37,733 nucleotides of DNA from Halieaceae bacterium (GTDB taxonomy: Bacteria; Pseudomonadota; Gammaproteobacteria; Pseudomonadales; Halieaceae). This document shows positions 25,477-32,803 of the stretch, in pieces. Numbering within the stretch: position 1 is the first letter of the stretch; each line of letters opens with the position of its first letter. A program made the translations under genes and the position numbers. The notes below the pieces were generated by a model. It did no database searches. It worked only from the letters and a program-made list of their open reading frames with translations, and was not told the origin of the DNA. The stretch covers positions 23,085 through 60,817 of the forward strand of contig DPGN01000067.1 in the NCBI GenBank assembly GCA_003523185.1. The letters run 5' to 3'.

Positions 25477-26382
25477 GTGGACTTATTCAAAAGAAAAACA
25501 GTGATCGTCTCAGGAGGCGCTGAGGGCATCGGCTTCGCAGTGGCACAGGCTGTGGGGCGAGAGGGCATGAATGTGGTCATCACTGATATTTCCCCCGATA
25601 CCTTAGCCACCGCTGAAGCGACTTTGAACAAGCAGGGCATTCCCGTTTTGGCAATAACGGCGGACGCACGAAGTGAAGCTGATTGGGATAGGGTTGCAGA
25701 CGCTGCACTCGGGCGATTCGGCGCTATTCATGCACTGATGAACAATGCAGGTGTTGGCGGTGGTGGTTCCAGCGGTCCGATCGAGGACCACTCAGCGGAA
25801 GACTGGCGCTGGACCATCGACGTCAATCTCATGGGGGTGGTCTTCGGAATGAAATCTGTTGTGCCACACATCAAAGCCGCGGGCGGTGGTTGGATAGTCA
25901 ATGTCGCGTCCATGGCAGGTATGAATGGCTTCCCCTACGGTGGCGCCTATAACGCCACCAAACTTGCTGTCGCTGGTTTATCCGAAGGCTGGTCAATGGA
26001 GCTCGCCCCGTTTGGCATCCATGTGGCAGCACTTTGCCCCGGCTTTGTGCGGACTAGAATCTATCTTTCTGATCGCGTCAGACCCTCCGATTACGATGAC
26101 AGCCATCGAGAGCTTGTTGTTTCAGACGACGACCTTGATCCGGATGCAATGGCAACAGGCTTATCCAATGAAGTTAAAAACGGGATTGACCCCGATCTAC
26201 TTGCGGCACGTGTCATCGAGTCATTGCAGGCGAAAGATACCTATATTTTCACGCACCCATCGTTCAGAGACGGCATTCGCGAGCGTTATGCAATGATCGA
26301 TCGCTGTTTTGAGAGCGCAGCCAATAGTCCGCTCGTTGGCGATATTACTTCCTCGGTCTCAAACCCCGGTGTCTTTAAGTAG
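25477..26382 (+). CDS. Short-chain dehydrogenase/reductase (SDR)
   Basis: NAD(P)-dependent oxidoreductase of 301 residues. The cofactor motif is G13-G14-A-E-G17-I-G19, the structural motif NNAG at 89-92, and the catalytic residues N117, S145, Y158 and K162 (YNATK). The C-terminal 60 residues go beyond the classical length and include a polar DSHRELVVSDDDLD segment, so a special substrate is likely. GTG at 25477 is chosen because GGAGG lies 5 nt upstream; an ATG at 25408 would extend it by 23 residues of unlikely sequence. The 3' end overlaps the convergent ArsC-like gene by 24 bp. Substrate unknown. Confidence 0.87.
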   Translation: MDLFKRKTVIVSGGAEGIGFAVAQAVGREGMNVVITDISPDTLATAEATLNKQGIPVLAITADARSEADWDRVADAALGRFGAIHALMNNAGVGGGGSSGPIEDHSAEDWRWTIDVNLMGVVFGMKSVVPHIKAAGGGWIVNVASMAGMNGFPYGGAYNATKLAVAGLSEGWSMELAPFGIHVAALCPGFVRTRIYLSDRVRPSDYDDSHRELVVSDDDLDPDAMATGLSNEVKNGIDPDLLAARVIESLQAKDTYIFTHPSFRDGIRERYAMIDRCFESAANSPLVGDITSSVSNPGVFK

Positions 26383-26802
26383 CTCTCGTTGTAAGGCTGC
26401 CAGCTGCGATTCGAGGGCGTCCATGACGGTGTAAAAAGCAGTCTCTATTGCAGCTTCATCGCCCGTTACGCGAGATGGGTCGGGCATACCCCAATGTGCG
26501 CGAGGCGCATCGCTCATCCACAGCGGGCAAGCCTCGTTCGCGGCGCTGTCGCAGACAGTGACCACCAAGTCAAACTCTTGATCGGCAAACTCATCCCACG
26601 ACTGGCTGCTTAAGCCCTCGGTAGGGAGGCCACGAGCAGCTAGGAACTTAAGTGTAAGAGGATGAATCTCTCCTGCGGGTTGGCTCCCCGCACTGAACGC
26701 GCGAAACACGCCCTCAAACTGAGTGTTCGCGATTACCTCGGCAAGCACGCTTCTGCATCGATTGTGAGTACAGATAAACAACAGATTAAACGGTTTTACC
26801 AC
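26359..26802 (-). CDS. Arsenate reductase, low-MW phosphatase (thioredoxin-linked) type
   Basis: A 147-residue protein of the LMW protein tyrosine phosphatase-like arsenate reductase group. The phosphate-binding loop CTHNRCR (C11-x5-R17) is followed by S18; the resolving cysteines C84 and C92 sit in VCDSAANEACP, corresponding to Cys82 and Cys89 of Staphylococcus aureus ArsC, and HWGMPDP supplies the acid aspartate. So arsenate-to-arsenite reduction with thioredoxin is the likely role. No arsR, arsB or acr3 gene is adjacent. The start is GTG. The 3' end overlaps the convergent SDR gene by 24 bp. Confidence 0.87.
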   Translation of the reverse strand: MVKPFNLLFICTHNRCRSVLAEVIANTQFEGVFRAFSAGSQPAGEIHPLTLKFLAARGLPTEGLSSQSWDEFADQEFDLVVTVCDSAANEACPLWMSDAPRAHWGMPDPSRVTGDEAAIETAFYTVMDALESQLAALQRELLKDTGV

Positions 26803-26922
26803 CTACTTACTCCCATCCTTTCCTAACTTCTTGACCATTAATGAGCCAAACATTTCAGTCTTACCCTGTAGTTTGCCTGAGGCCAACTCTGCTCGAGCCA
26901 GTGCTCACCTTAAATAGCTTGC

Positions 26923-27030
26923 TCAGCAGCGTCTAAGAGAGTCGTCCCAGACAAAACACTTATCTTGCTTCGCTTTGTCGGCAACTGCCTCTAGTCGCTT
27001 TCGGCAACCTTTAATCTTCTTTCTAGCCAT
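26923..27030 (-). CDS. Possible 35-aa basic microprotein
   Basis: A short frame within the 383-bp gap between the ArsC-like gene and the MFS gene. It would encode MARKKIKGCRKRLEAVADK..., Lys/Arg-rich with three cysteines (C9, C25, C35), from an ATG with AAGGAAG upstream. The start region lies in imperfect tandem repeats, and the ribosome site looks like a copy of the first codons, so the apparent signals may be accidental. The remaining gap is pyrimidine-rich on the plus strand. Nothing assigns a role. Confidence 0.25.
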   Translation of the reverse strand: MARKKIKGCRKRLEAVADKAKQDKCFVWDDSLRRC

Positions 27031-27130
27031 CTTCCTTCTAGCTACTTGCTTAGCTACTTTCCTGTTCTAGGTACCCCTTGTCTTGCGCTACCGTCGCCCC
27101 TGCCAACTATCTTTCTGGCTATCCTTCTGG
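27014..27130. repeat. Imperfect short tandem repeats upstream of the MFS gene
   Basis: Three adjacent-copy pairs occur in a C/T-rich tract: a 15-mer at 27014-27028/27029-27043 (13 of 15 matching), a 12-mer at 27039-27050/27051-27062 (10 of 12), and a 12-mer at 27107-27118/27119-27130 (CTATCTTTCTGG against CTATCCTTCTGG, 11 of 12). They look like replication slippage in a noncoding region. The role, if any, is unknown. Confidence 0.6.
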
Positions 27131-27185
27131 GCCGAATTCTTTTAGGGTAGCCGCCCTTCATGACAGTTATGACGATTCTTTGTCA

Positions 27186-28325
27186 ATGTTGACCGTCCCA
27201 ACACAGCGTATCCTCACATTTGGCTTCATCGCCTTTGTTCTCATTGGTCTGGAGCAGGGCCTCCTAGGCCTATTCGTTGCTGAACTGGGCACGAAGCTCG
27301 CTAGGTCACCTGAGGACTTGGGACTCTTTTTTGCGCTCCATGGTCTTGGCTCTGCTGTCGTAACCGGATCAGCGCTGATTGGATGGATGGAGCAGCGAAA
27401 TAACAAACGCATAGCGCTCGCCAGCCTATCACTGTGTCTCGGTTCTTTCCTTGTCGTGACAGGCGATTACTGGCTTCTAAAACTCATCGCGGCGCCGCTG
27501 CTTGGCCTCGGGTTTGGTGGTCTCTCGATGTCATTTAACACACTGTTCGTGACCCATTTTTCACAGAAGAACGCAGGGCTACTCAATGTATTGAATGCTA
27601 CCTATGGCCTTGGCGCCGTCGCTGCGCCATGGCTCCTTAGCCAGGGGCTTCTGACGGGTAGCGAGCTTTTTGTCGCTATTGCTTTTGCGTCAATGGTTGT
27701 CTGCCTCGGCGCCTGGAATATTGACGATCGAATACCCACGCGCTCAGCTATTACATCTGAGAACGAGCAAGTAGCGCCGATCCTGCCGTTACTGCTTACC
27801 GCCTTTGCCATTCTCTTCATCGAGGCCGGCCTCACCTATTGGATGCCATCACTACTCAGCGATCCAGCAGGTGACGGTAAAGCGGCCGCTGCCTATATGG
27901 CGCGTTTCTTTTTCTGGTTTGTCATCGTTAGGCTCACCGCCGCTGCACTCGCAGTCTGGATTTCGACATTAGGTTTCGCAGTATTCGGACTGGCTGGCAT
28001 CTTCTGTTCGCTGGTCCTTGTATTGGCCGGCACTGTTCCGCTGGCAGACACCAGTTTTACTGGGGCCTTTATGGGTTTGATATTTCCCAATGCTTACGCG
28101 TGGATGCTCATCAAGGGCGGCGGCGGTACAACCACCGGCGCTAAAATTCTGCTGAGTGCAATCACCGGTGCAACATTGGGTCCATGGCTACTCGGCTGGG
28201 TGTTACCTTACCTGGGCCAAAGTGCTGTGCTATGGCTTTTGAGCTCACTAAGTTTAGCCACCGCTGGTTTGATGCTTATCACCCATTTAAATGTTGAGTA
28301 CCGGAGGTCTGGCCGAGCGCAATAG
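27186..28325 (+). CDS. Major facilitator superfamily transporter
   Basis: A 379-residue inner-membrane transporter with about 12 hydrophobic segments in two bundles; the central loop is short (NIDDRIPTRSAITSENEQ). The first half carries a GLEQGLLGLFVAELG start and a short basic loop (EQRNNKR) in the position of the MFS A motif, more like sugar-porter FucP-type members than drug efflux pumps. The frame stays open 36 codons upstream, to a TTG at 27078, but that extension is low-complexity, so ATG 27186 is preferred, although its Shine-Dalgarno is poor. It follows a repeat-rich leader and is 82 bp before the second SDR. Substrate unknown. Confidence 0.85.
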   Translation: MLTVPTQRILTFGFIAFVLIGLEQGLLGLFVAELGTKLARSPEDLGLFFALHGLGSAVVTGSALIGWMEQRNNKRIALASLSLCLGSFLVVTGDYWLLKLIAAPLLGLGFGGLSMSFNTLFVTHFSQKNAGLLNVLNATYGLGAVAAPWLLSQGLLTGSELFVAIAFASMVVCLGAWNIDDRIPTRSAITSENEQVAPILPLLLTAFAILFIEAGLTYWMPSLLSDPAGDGKAAAAYMARFFFWFVIVRLTAAALAVWISTLGFAVFGLAGIFCSLVLVLAGTVPLADTSFTGAFMGLIFPNAYAWMLIKGGGGTTTGAKILLSAITGATLGPWLLGWVLPYLGQSAVLWLLSSLSLATAGLMLITHLNVEYRRSGRAQ

Positions 28326-28407
28326 ATGCCTGAGTCGTCGATACATGGTTAGATAACCCGTCGATCAAATAATCATCTTTAAATAATTAATCTGGGAGTT
28401 TCAGTAC

Positions 28408-29196
28408 ATGGATACATCAACACTTTTTTCGCTCGAGGGAAGAACCGCACTCGTCACCGGAGGATCGCGCGGCATTGGTAAAATGATCGCCGCTGGTTTT
28501 ATTGCCCAAGGCGCAAAGGTCTACATTTCATCGCGAAAAGCCGATGTCTGTGATGCTGTAGCCGAGGAGCTTGGCCCAAACTGCATCTCTCTGCCGCAGG
28601 ACGTGAGCACCGTAGCAGGTTGCCAGATGCTGGCCGACGCGTATTTCCAGCACGAGAAATCGCTCGATATTCTTGTTAACAATGCCGGCGCCGCATGGGG
28701 TGAGCCCTTCGAAACCTTCCCCGAGAGTGGTTGGGACAAGGTGATGGATCTGAACGTTAAGTCACTGTTCTTCCTCACGCAGGCACTCCATAGACCGCTC
28801 AAAGCGGCGGCATCAAGAGAGCAGCCAGGTAAGGTCATTAACATTGCGTCTATCGACGGCATTCGGATTAATCCTTGGGAAACCTACAGCTATCAGGCGT
28901 CGAAAGCGGCCGTGATTCAGCTTACAAAGCGCATGGCAACTCGTCTCATCAAAGACAGCATCAACGTCACCGGCATTGCACCCGGCGCCTTCGCATCTGA
29001 GATGAATAAAGCAGCGCGCGACTTTGGCGATGCCGTCGGTAACGGTATTCCATCAGGTCGTATCGGCCGTGATGAGGACATGGCCGCGGTCGCCATCTAC
29101 CTGGCTGCCCGCAGTGGAGACTACGTCGTCGGCGAGACGATTGCTGTTGATGGTGGCGTTGTGTACGGCTCAGCCGCAGAAACTATCAGCCCCTAA
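28408..29196 (+). CDS. SDR oxidoreductase, 3-oxoacyl-reductase (RhlG/FabG) type
   Basis: A 262-residue SDR with TGGSRGIG (17-24) cofactor loop, NNAG (91-94), and catalytic S148, Y162 and K166 (YQASK). The ending VGETIAVDGGVVYG is typical of FabG-type 3-oxoacyl reductases, and the body resembles RhlG. It is separated by 82 bp from the MFS gene on the same strand and may share a transcript with it. A bidirectional terminator follows 20 bp after the stop. Substrate is not determined. Confidence 0.9.
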   Translation: MDTSTLFSLEGRTALVTGGSRGIGKMIAAGFIAQGAKVYISSRKADVCDAVAEELGPNCISLPQDVSTVAGCQMLADAYFQHEKSLDILVNNAGAAWGEPFETFPESGWDKVMDLNVKSLFFLTQALHRPLKAAASREQPGKVINIASIDGIRINPWETYSYQASKAAVIQLTKRMATRLIKDSINVTGIAPGAFASEMNKAARDFGDAVGNGIPSGRIGRDEDMAAVAIYLAARSGDYVVGETIAVDGGVVYGSAAETISP

Positions 29197-29215
29197 AGTT
29201 CAGACCCACAGAAGC

Positions 29216-29252
29216 AAAAAAGCCCCAGTCGACAGGACTGGGGCTTTTTTTT
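29216..29252. terminator. Bidirectional intrinsic terminator
   Basis: A perfect 10-bp stem (AGCCCCAGTC with GACTGGGGCT, loop GACAG) flanked by A and T tracts, so it can end transcription of the SDR gene on the plus strand and of the convergent sulfatase gene on the minus strand, both of which stop within 36 bp. Confidence 0.93.
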
Positions 29253-29287
29253 ACTTCAGTGATGAAGGAGCGCTGTAGCGCCGCGTT

Positions 29288-30820
29288 TTACTGGCCCTGC
29301 GATTTCTGTTGGTTGTAGAGCGGCTCCATCATCTGATCAACGCCAAACGTTGCCGGCCGCTGACGCGGTGGAAATTGGGCCAGTGTGGTCAAAAACTTTT
29401 GAAGCTCAATGCGTGCAACAGCGATACGCGGAGGTACTTTGCGTACCCACCAATCTTCGTAGTTATCGGCATGTACGTCAGCTCGCTCGAAAGGATCACG
29501 TCGTAAATGAAAGACTTTCGGAATACGGAGCTCATCAAACTGCTCTCGCCATACCGCAAAGCCTTCAGCACGCTGTTCCGCAAAAACAACCTTCCAGTCT
29601 CCTGTTCGAATTGCCGTTAAGACACCGTCGTCGCTCCAATAAAAGAACGAGTTTCGTGGACCAAGATCCGTTTCACCCTCCAGTAACGGAAGGAAGTTGT
29701 AACCATCGAGGTGATTCTTGTAAGGCTTACCATCAACTGTCACGCCCGCTTTGAGCTCGGCGACGACATTAGGGCGTCCCGCAGCAGCCATTAAGGTTGG
29801 CACCCAATCCTCGTGAGACATGATCTCGTTAATGACCTGTCCTTCTTTAATCCGGCCGGGCCAGCGGACCATCGCTGGAACCCGAAAACCGCCCTCCCAG
29901 TTCGTATTCTTTTCGCTTCGGAATGGCGTGATCGCAGCATCTGGCCAGGTGTTGTAGTGTGGGCCGTTGTCAGTCGAGTACATGACAATGGTGTTATCGG
30001 CGACGCCCAGCTCATCGAGGTGGTCGAGCAATTCGCCAACCATCATGTCGTGACCTACCATGGCGTCGTTATAGAAGCCCTGGCCCGAAAGCCCACGCTC
30101 ATCATCGGCCGTGTGGGTAAAGAAGTGCATGCGCGTTGTGTTGTACCAAACAAAGAAGGGCTTGCCCTGATCCACTGCACGCGTCATGAAGTCGAGCGCC
30201 GCAAGCTTGAACTCTCGGTCCACAGTCTTCATGCGATCGCGGGTCAAAGCGCCAGTATCGACGATATCGCCGTCAGCAAAACTGTGGATCACACCGCGCG
30301 GTGAAAAGAGCTTAACGAGTAATTCATTGTCGTGAGGGTAGTCAGGATCCTCTGGCTCTTCCTCTGCATTCAGGTGGTACAGGTTGCCGAAAAACTCATC
30401 AAATCCGTGGTTTGTAGGAAGAAACTCGTCCTTATCGCCAAGGTGGTTCTTACCAAATTGCGCAGTGACATAGCCCTCGTCCTTTAGGAGCGACGCCAGG
30501 GTGACGTCCTCGGGCCTAATACCGAGGTCAGCACCCGGCGAGCCAACTTTCGTCAGTCCTGTGCGAATCGGTGACTGACCTAGGATGAACGCAGAGCGTC
30601 CAGCGGTACAACTTTGCTGACCATAGTAGTCGGTGAACTTGGCACCCTCTTCGGCAATCCGGTCAATATTTGGCGTGTCGTAGCCCATCATCCCCATGTT
30701 GTTAGTAGAGAGATTCCAAAAGCCAATGTCATCGCCCCAGATGATCAGCATATTGGGCTTGTCTTGCGCCATCGCTTGGCCAGCAAGCAAAAAGCTCAGC
30801 AGAAAGAAAATAACGCGCAT
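29288..30820 (-). CDS. Exported arylsulfatase-type sulfatase
   Basis: A 510-residue secreted sulfatase. A signal peptide ends near AMAQD (residues 16-20). The metal pair is at IIWGDDIG, the formylglycine motif is C71-T-A-G-R75 (alanine where the commoner form has proline), the second signature is GKNHLGD, and a late STDNGP supplies the metal site. This C-x-A-x-R form is accepted by the formylglycine-generating enzyme in some families and differs from CAPSR in the other sulfatase of this window. It stands alone, 161 bp divergent from the fumarylacetoacetase-family gene. No maturase is seen nearby. Substrate unknown. Confidence 0.92.
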   Translation of the reverse strand: MRVIFFLLSFLLAGQAMAQDKPNMLIIWGDDIGFWNLSTNNMGMMGYDTPNIDRIAEEGAKFTDYYGQQSCTAGRSAFILGQSPIRTGLTKVGSPGADLGIRPEDVTLASLLKDEGYVTAQFGKNHLGDKDEFLPTNHGFDEFFGNLYHLNAEEEPEDPDYPHDNELLVKLFSPRGVIHSFADGDIVDTGALTRDRMKTVDREFKLAALDFMTRAVDQGKPFFVWYNTTRMHFFTHTADDERGLSGQGFYNDAMVGHDMMVGELLDHLDELGVADNTIVMYSTDNGPHYNTWPDAAITPFRSEKNTNWEGGFRVPAMVRWPGRIKEGQVINEIMSHEDWVPTLMAAAGRPNVVAELKAGVTVDGKPYKNHLDGYNFLPLLEGETDLGPRNSFFYWSDDGVLTAIRTGDWKVVFAEQRAEGFAVWREQFDELRIPKVFHLRRDPFERADVHADNYEDWWVRKVPPRIAVARIELQKFLTTLAQFPPRQRPATFGVDQMMEPLYNQQKSQGQ

Positions 30821-30981
30821 GGATTGCTACCCTTTATTGTTAGAGTCGCCGTAGATTACTGCCTCATGTCGTCGATAGCGACTCCTAGAGAGAGATTTCT
30901 CTACTTCGTTTGGCACCTCACGCGCGACTCAAAGTACCATTGGGCGACGTTGAGCAACCAGGACAAGGAGTAAATGCCACT

Positions 30982-31593
30982 ATGCGCAGGGTGACGTTTG
31001 AAAAGGCCACAGTCATTCCCAAGAAAATCGTATGCGTGGGTAAGAACTACAGGGCGCACATTGAGGAAATGGGCAGCGTACCGTCTGATCAAATGACCGT
31101 ATTCATGAAGCCCAATGTCTGCATCACCGATGAGCTGGTAGCTCATCGTGGGGAACAAATTCATTTCGAGAGCGAAATTTGTCTACTCATTCATGACGGT
31201 GCCGCGGCCGGAGTAGGTGTGGGTCTCGACCTCACAAAACGGGCAACACAAAAACGGCTGAAAGATGCCGGTCTTCCTTGGGAGCGCGCCAAAGCCTTTG
31301 AGGGCTCGGCCCTCTTCAGCCACTTTGTCGATGCGCCGCCATCCCTGAGTGATCTCGAACTAGAGCTCTACGTTAACAGTGAACTTCGCCAGCGCGGCGG
31401 CCCGAAACAAATGCTTTACGAGCCATCCGTCATCTTGCAAGAGCTTCGCTCTTTCATCCCGCTTGAGGATGGCGATATTGTTATGACGGGAACGCCCTCT
31501 GGGGTTGGTCCGGTCGAGAAAGATGCGCTTTTTGAAGCCCGGCTTCTGTTTGGTAAGGCAGAGCTGATTAGCGAGTCATGGCGGGCCGTTTGA
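30982..31593 (+). CDS. Fumarylacetoacetate hydrolase-family protein
   Basis: A 203-residue member of the FAH superfamily, which hydrolyses or decarboxylates 2,4-dioxo acids with a divalent metal. KKIVCVGKNYRAHIEEMG and FMKPN at the N-terminus, the metal ligands E63 and E65 (FESEICL), and a late MTGTPSGVGPV are all typical of FAHD1-type oxaloacetate decarboxylase/acylpyruvase enzymes. The chosen ATG at 30982 has AAGGAG upstream; an in-frame start at 30910 would add 24 residues. It is divergent from the sulfatase and convergent with the aldolase. Substrate is inferred only. Confidence 0.88.
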   Translation: MRRVTFEKATVIPKKIVCVGKNYRAHIEEMGSVPSDQMTVFMKPNVCITDELVAHRGEQIHFESEICLLIHDGAAAGVGVGLDLTKRATQKRLKDAGLPWERAKAFEGSALFSHFVDAPPSLSDLELELYVNSELRQRGGPKQMLYEPSVILQELRSFIPLEDGDIVMTGTPSGVGPVEKDALFEARLLFGKAELISESWRAV

Positions 31594-31619
31594 AAGGCAC
31601 TACTTACCGCACATCAGAA

Positions 31620-32642
31620 CTACTTTAAATCATCAATGAATTCGTCAATTTCCTCGTCGGTGGTGTTGAAGGACGTTACCAAGCGATACCCCTTAGGTAA
31701 CGACGGCCATGCGTAAAATGTGTGCCCACGTTGTCCGAGCTCTGTTGCAACATCTTGCTCCATGGCAATGAACAACTCGTTGCCATCACCGCCGGCCAAT
31801 ATGGAAGCATTTTTTGATGAAGCGACGCCTTCCCGGAGACGAGCCATCCTGTTATTTGAGAAGGTCGCTAGCTCAAGCCACAAGTCATTTTCGAGGTAAG
31901 CCTCGAACTGCGCTGCCAAAAACCGGTGCTTTGACCAAAGATGCCCTCCGCGCTTTCGATGGAATTCAGCAAGAGTCGCTTCACTCGGATTGAAAAATAT
32001 CAGCGCTTCTGCCGCCATGGCACCGTTTTTTGTTGCGCCAAAACTGAGTGCATCGACACCAGCCCGCCAGGTCAGCTCAGCAGGACTCTCATCGCCAGAG
32101 GCAACTGCATTGGCAAATCGGGCGCCATCCATAAATAGCTTCATACCCCGAGACTTGGCGAGTTCAGCGTAGGCAGTCACCTCGATAGCGGAAAGCCGCG
32201 CACCCAATTCCGTCAAATTGGAGACCGCGATGACAGATGGCTGGACAGAATGAACGCCCCGAGCGCCGACAACATCAATCGCCTCCGCAAGCTCAATAAG
32301 GCCAGGCTTGGCGTCACTACCACCTACGGCGAACTGGCGGGCACCTCCTGTGAACAACTCAGGCGCCGTGGACTCGTCGTTCACAATATGTGCCTCACTG
32401 TGAGCGAAAATACCTCCAACAGAGGAGCAGAGTGTCGCGAGCCCAATACAATTGGCGGCAGTACCTGTACCGACAAGCAAAACAGTGACTTCGCACTCAA
32501 AAATATCTGCCAACTGATTTTCGACCAACTCAGTGAGCCTATCCGCGCCATAAGCGGGCACGGTCCCTGTTGAAGCTGCGGCTATAGATTCGATGATCTT
32601 CGGATGAATCCCTGCGGCATTATCTGAACCAAAATTTGCCAT
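31620..32642 (-). CDS. Low-specificity threonine aldolase family
   Basis: A 340-residue PLP-dependent lyase that splits L-threonine or allo-threonine into glycine and acetaldehyde in its family. The PLP ring aspartate and phosphate arginine are D172 and R175 (FMDGARFANA), the Schiff-base lysine is K205 (FGATKNG), and the ring-stacking His is in HSEAHI (81-86). AGGA lies 7 nt before the ATG. It runs convergent to the FAH-family gene with a 26-bp gap. Glycine from this reaction would be a substrate for GcvT at 36428, though the genes are not linked. Other beta-eliminating lyases look similar, but the motif set is good for aldolase. Confidence 0.88.
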   Translation of the reverse strand: MANFGSDNAAGIHPKIIESIAAASTGTVPAYGADRLTELVENQLADIFECEVTVLLVGTGTAANCIGLATLCSSVGGIFAHSEAHIVNDESTAPELFTGGARQFAVGGSDAKPGLIELAEAIDVVGARGVHSVQPSVIAVSNLTELGARLSAIEVTAYAELAKSRGMKLFMDGARFANAVASGDESPAELTWRAGVDALSFGATKNGAMAAEALIFFNPSEATLAEFHRKRGGHLWSKHRFLAAQFEAYLENDLWLELATFSNNRMARLREGVASSKNASILAGGDGNELFIAMEQDVATELGQRGHTFYAWPSLPKGYRLVTSFNTTDEEIDEFIDDLK

Positions 32643-32754
32643 AGAAAAGTCCTAGGCCCCGTCAACGAAAAACGAAAAATTGCGTGCTCTCGGATGATGG
32701 AAGAAGCCGGCGCTAAACGCCATAAAAAGACCAAGAGAGCGACCACCCGCTCGC

Positions 32755-32781
32755 AAAAAAAAAGCGGGCCATGGCCCGCTT
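32755..32781 (-). terminator. Intrinsic terminator after the second TonB receptor
   Basis: Read on the minus strand, AGCGGGCC and GGCCCGCT form an 8-bp stem with a minimal AT loop (likely a seven-pair stem with a CATG loop in practice), followed by nine T residues. It starts 23 bp after the receptor stop and points along its transcription. Confidence 0.9.
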
Positions 32782-32803
32782 AGAATGAACGCTAATTTCA
32801 AAA

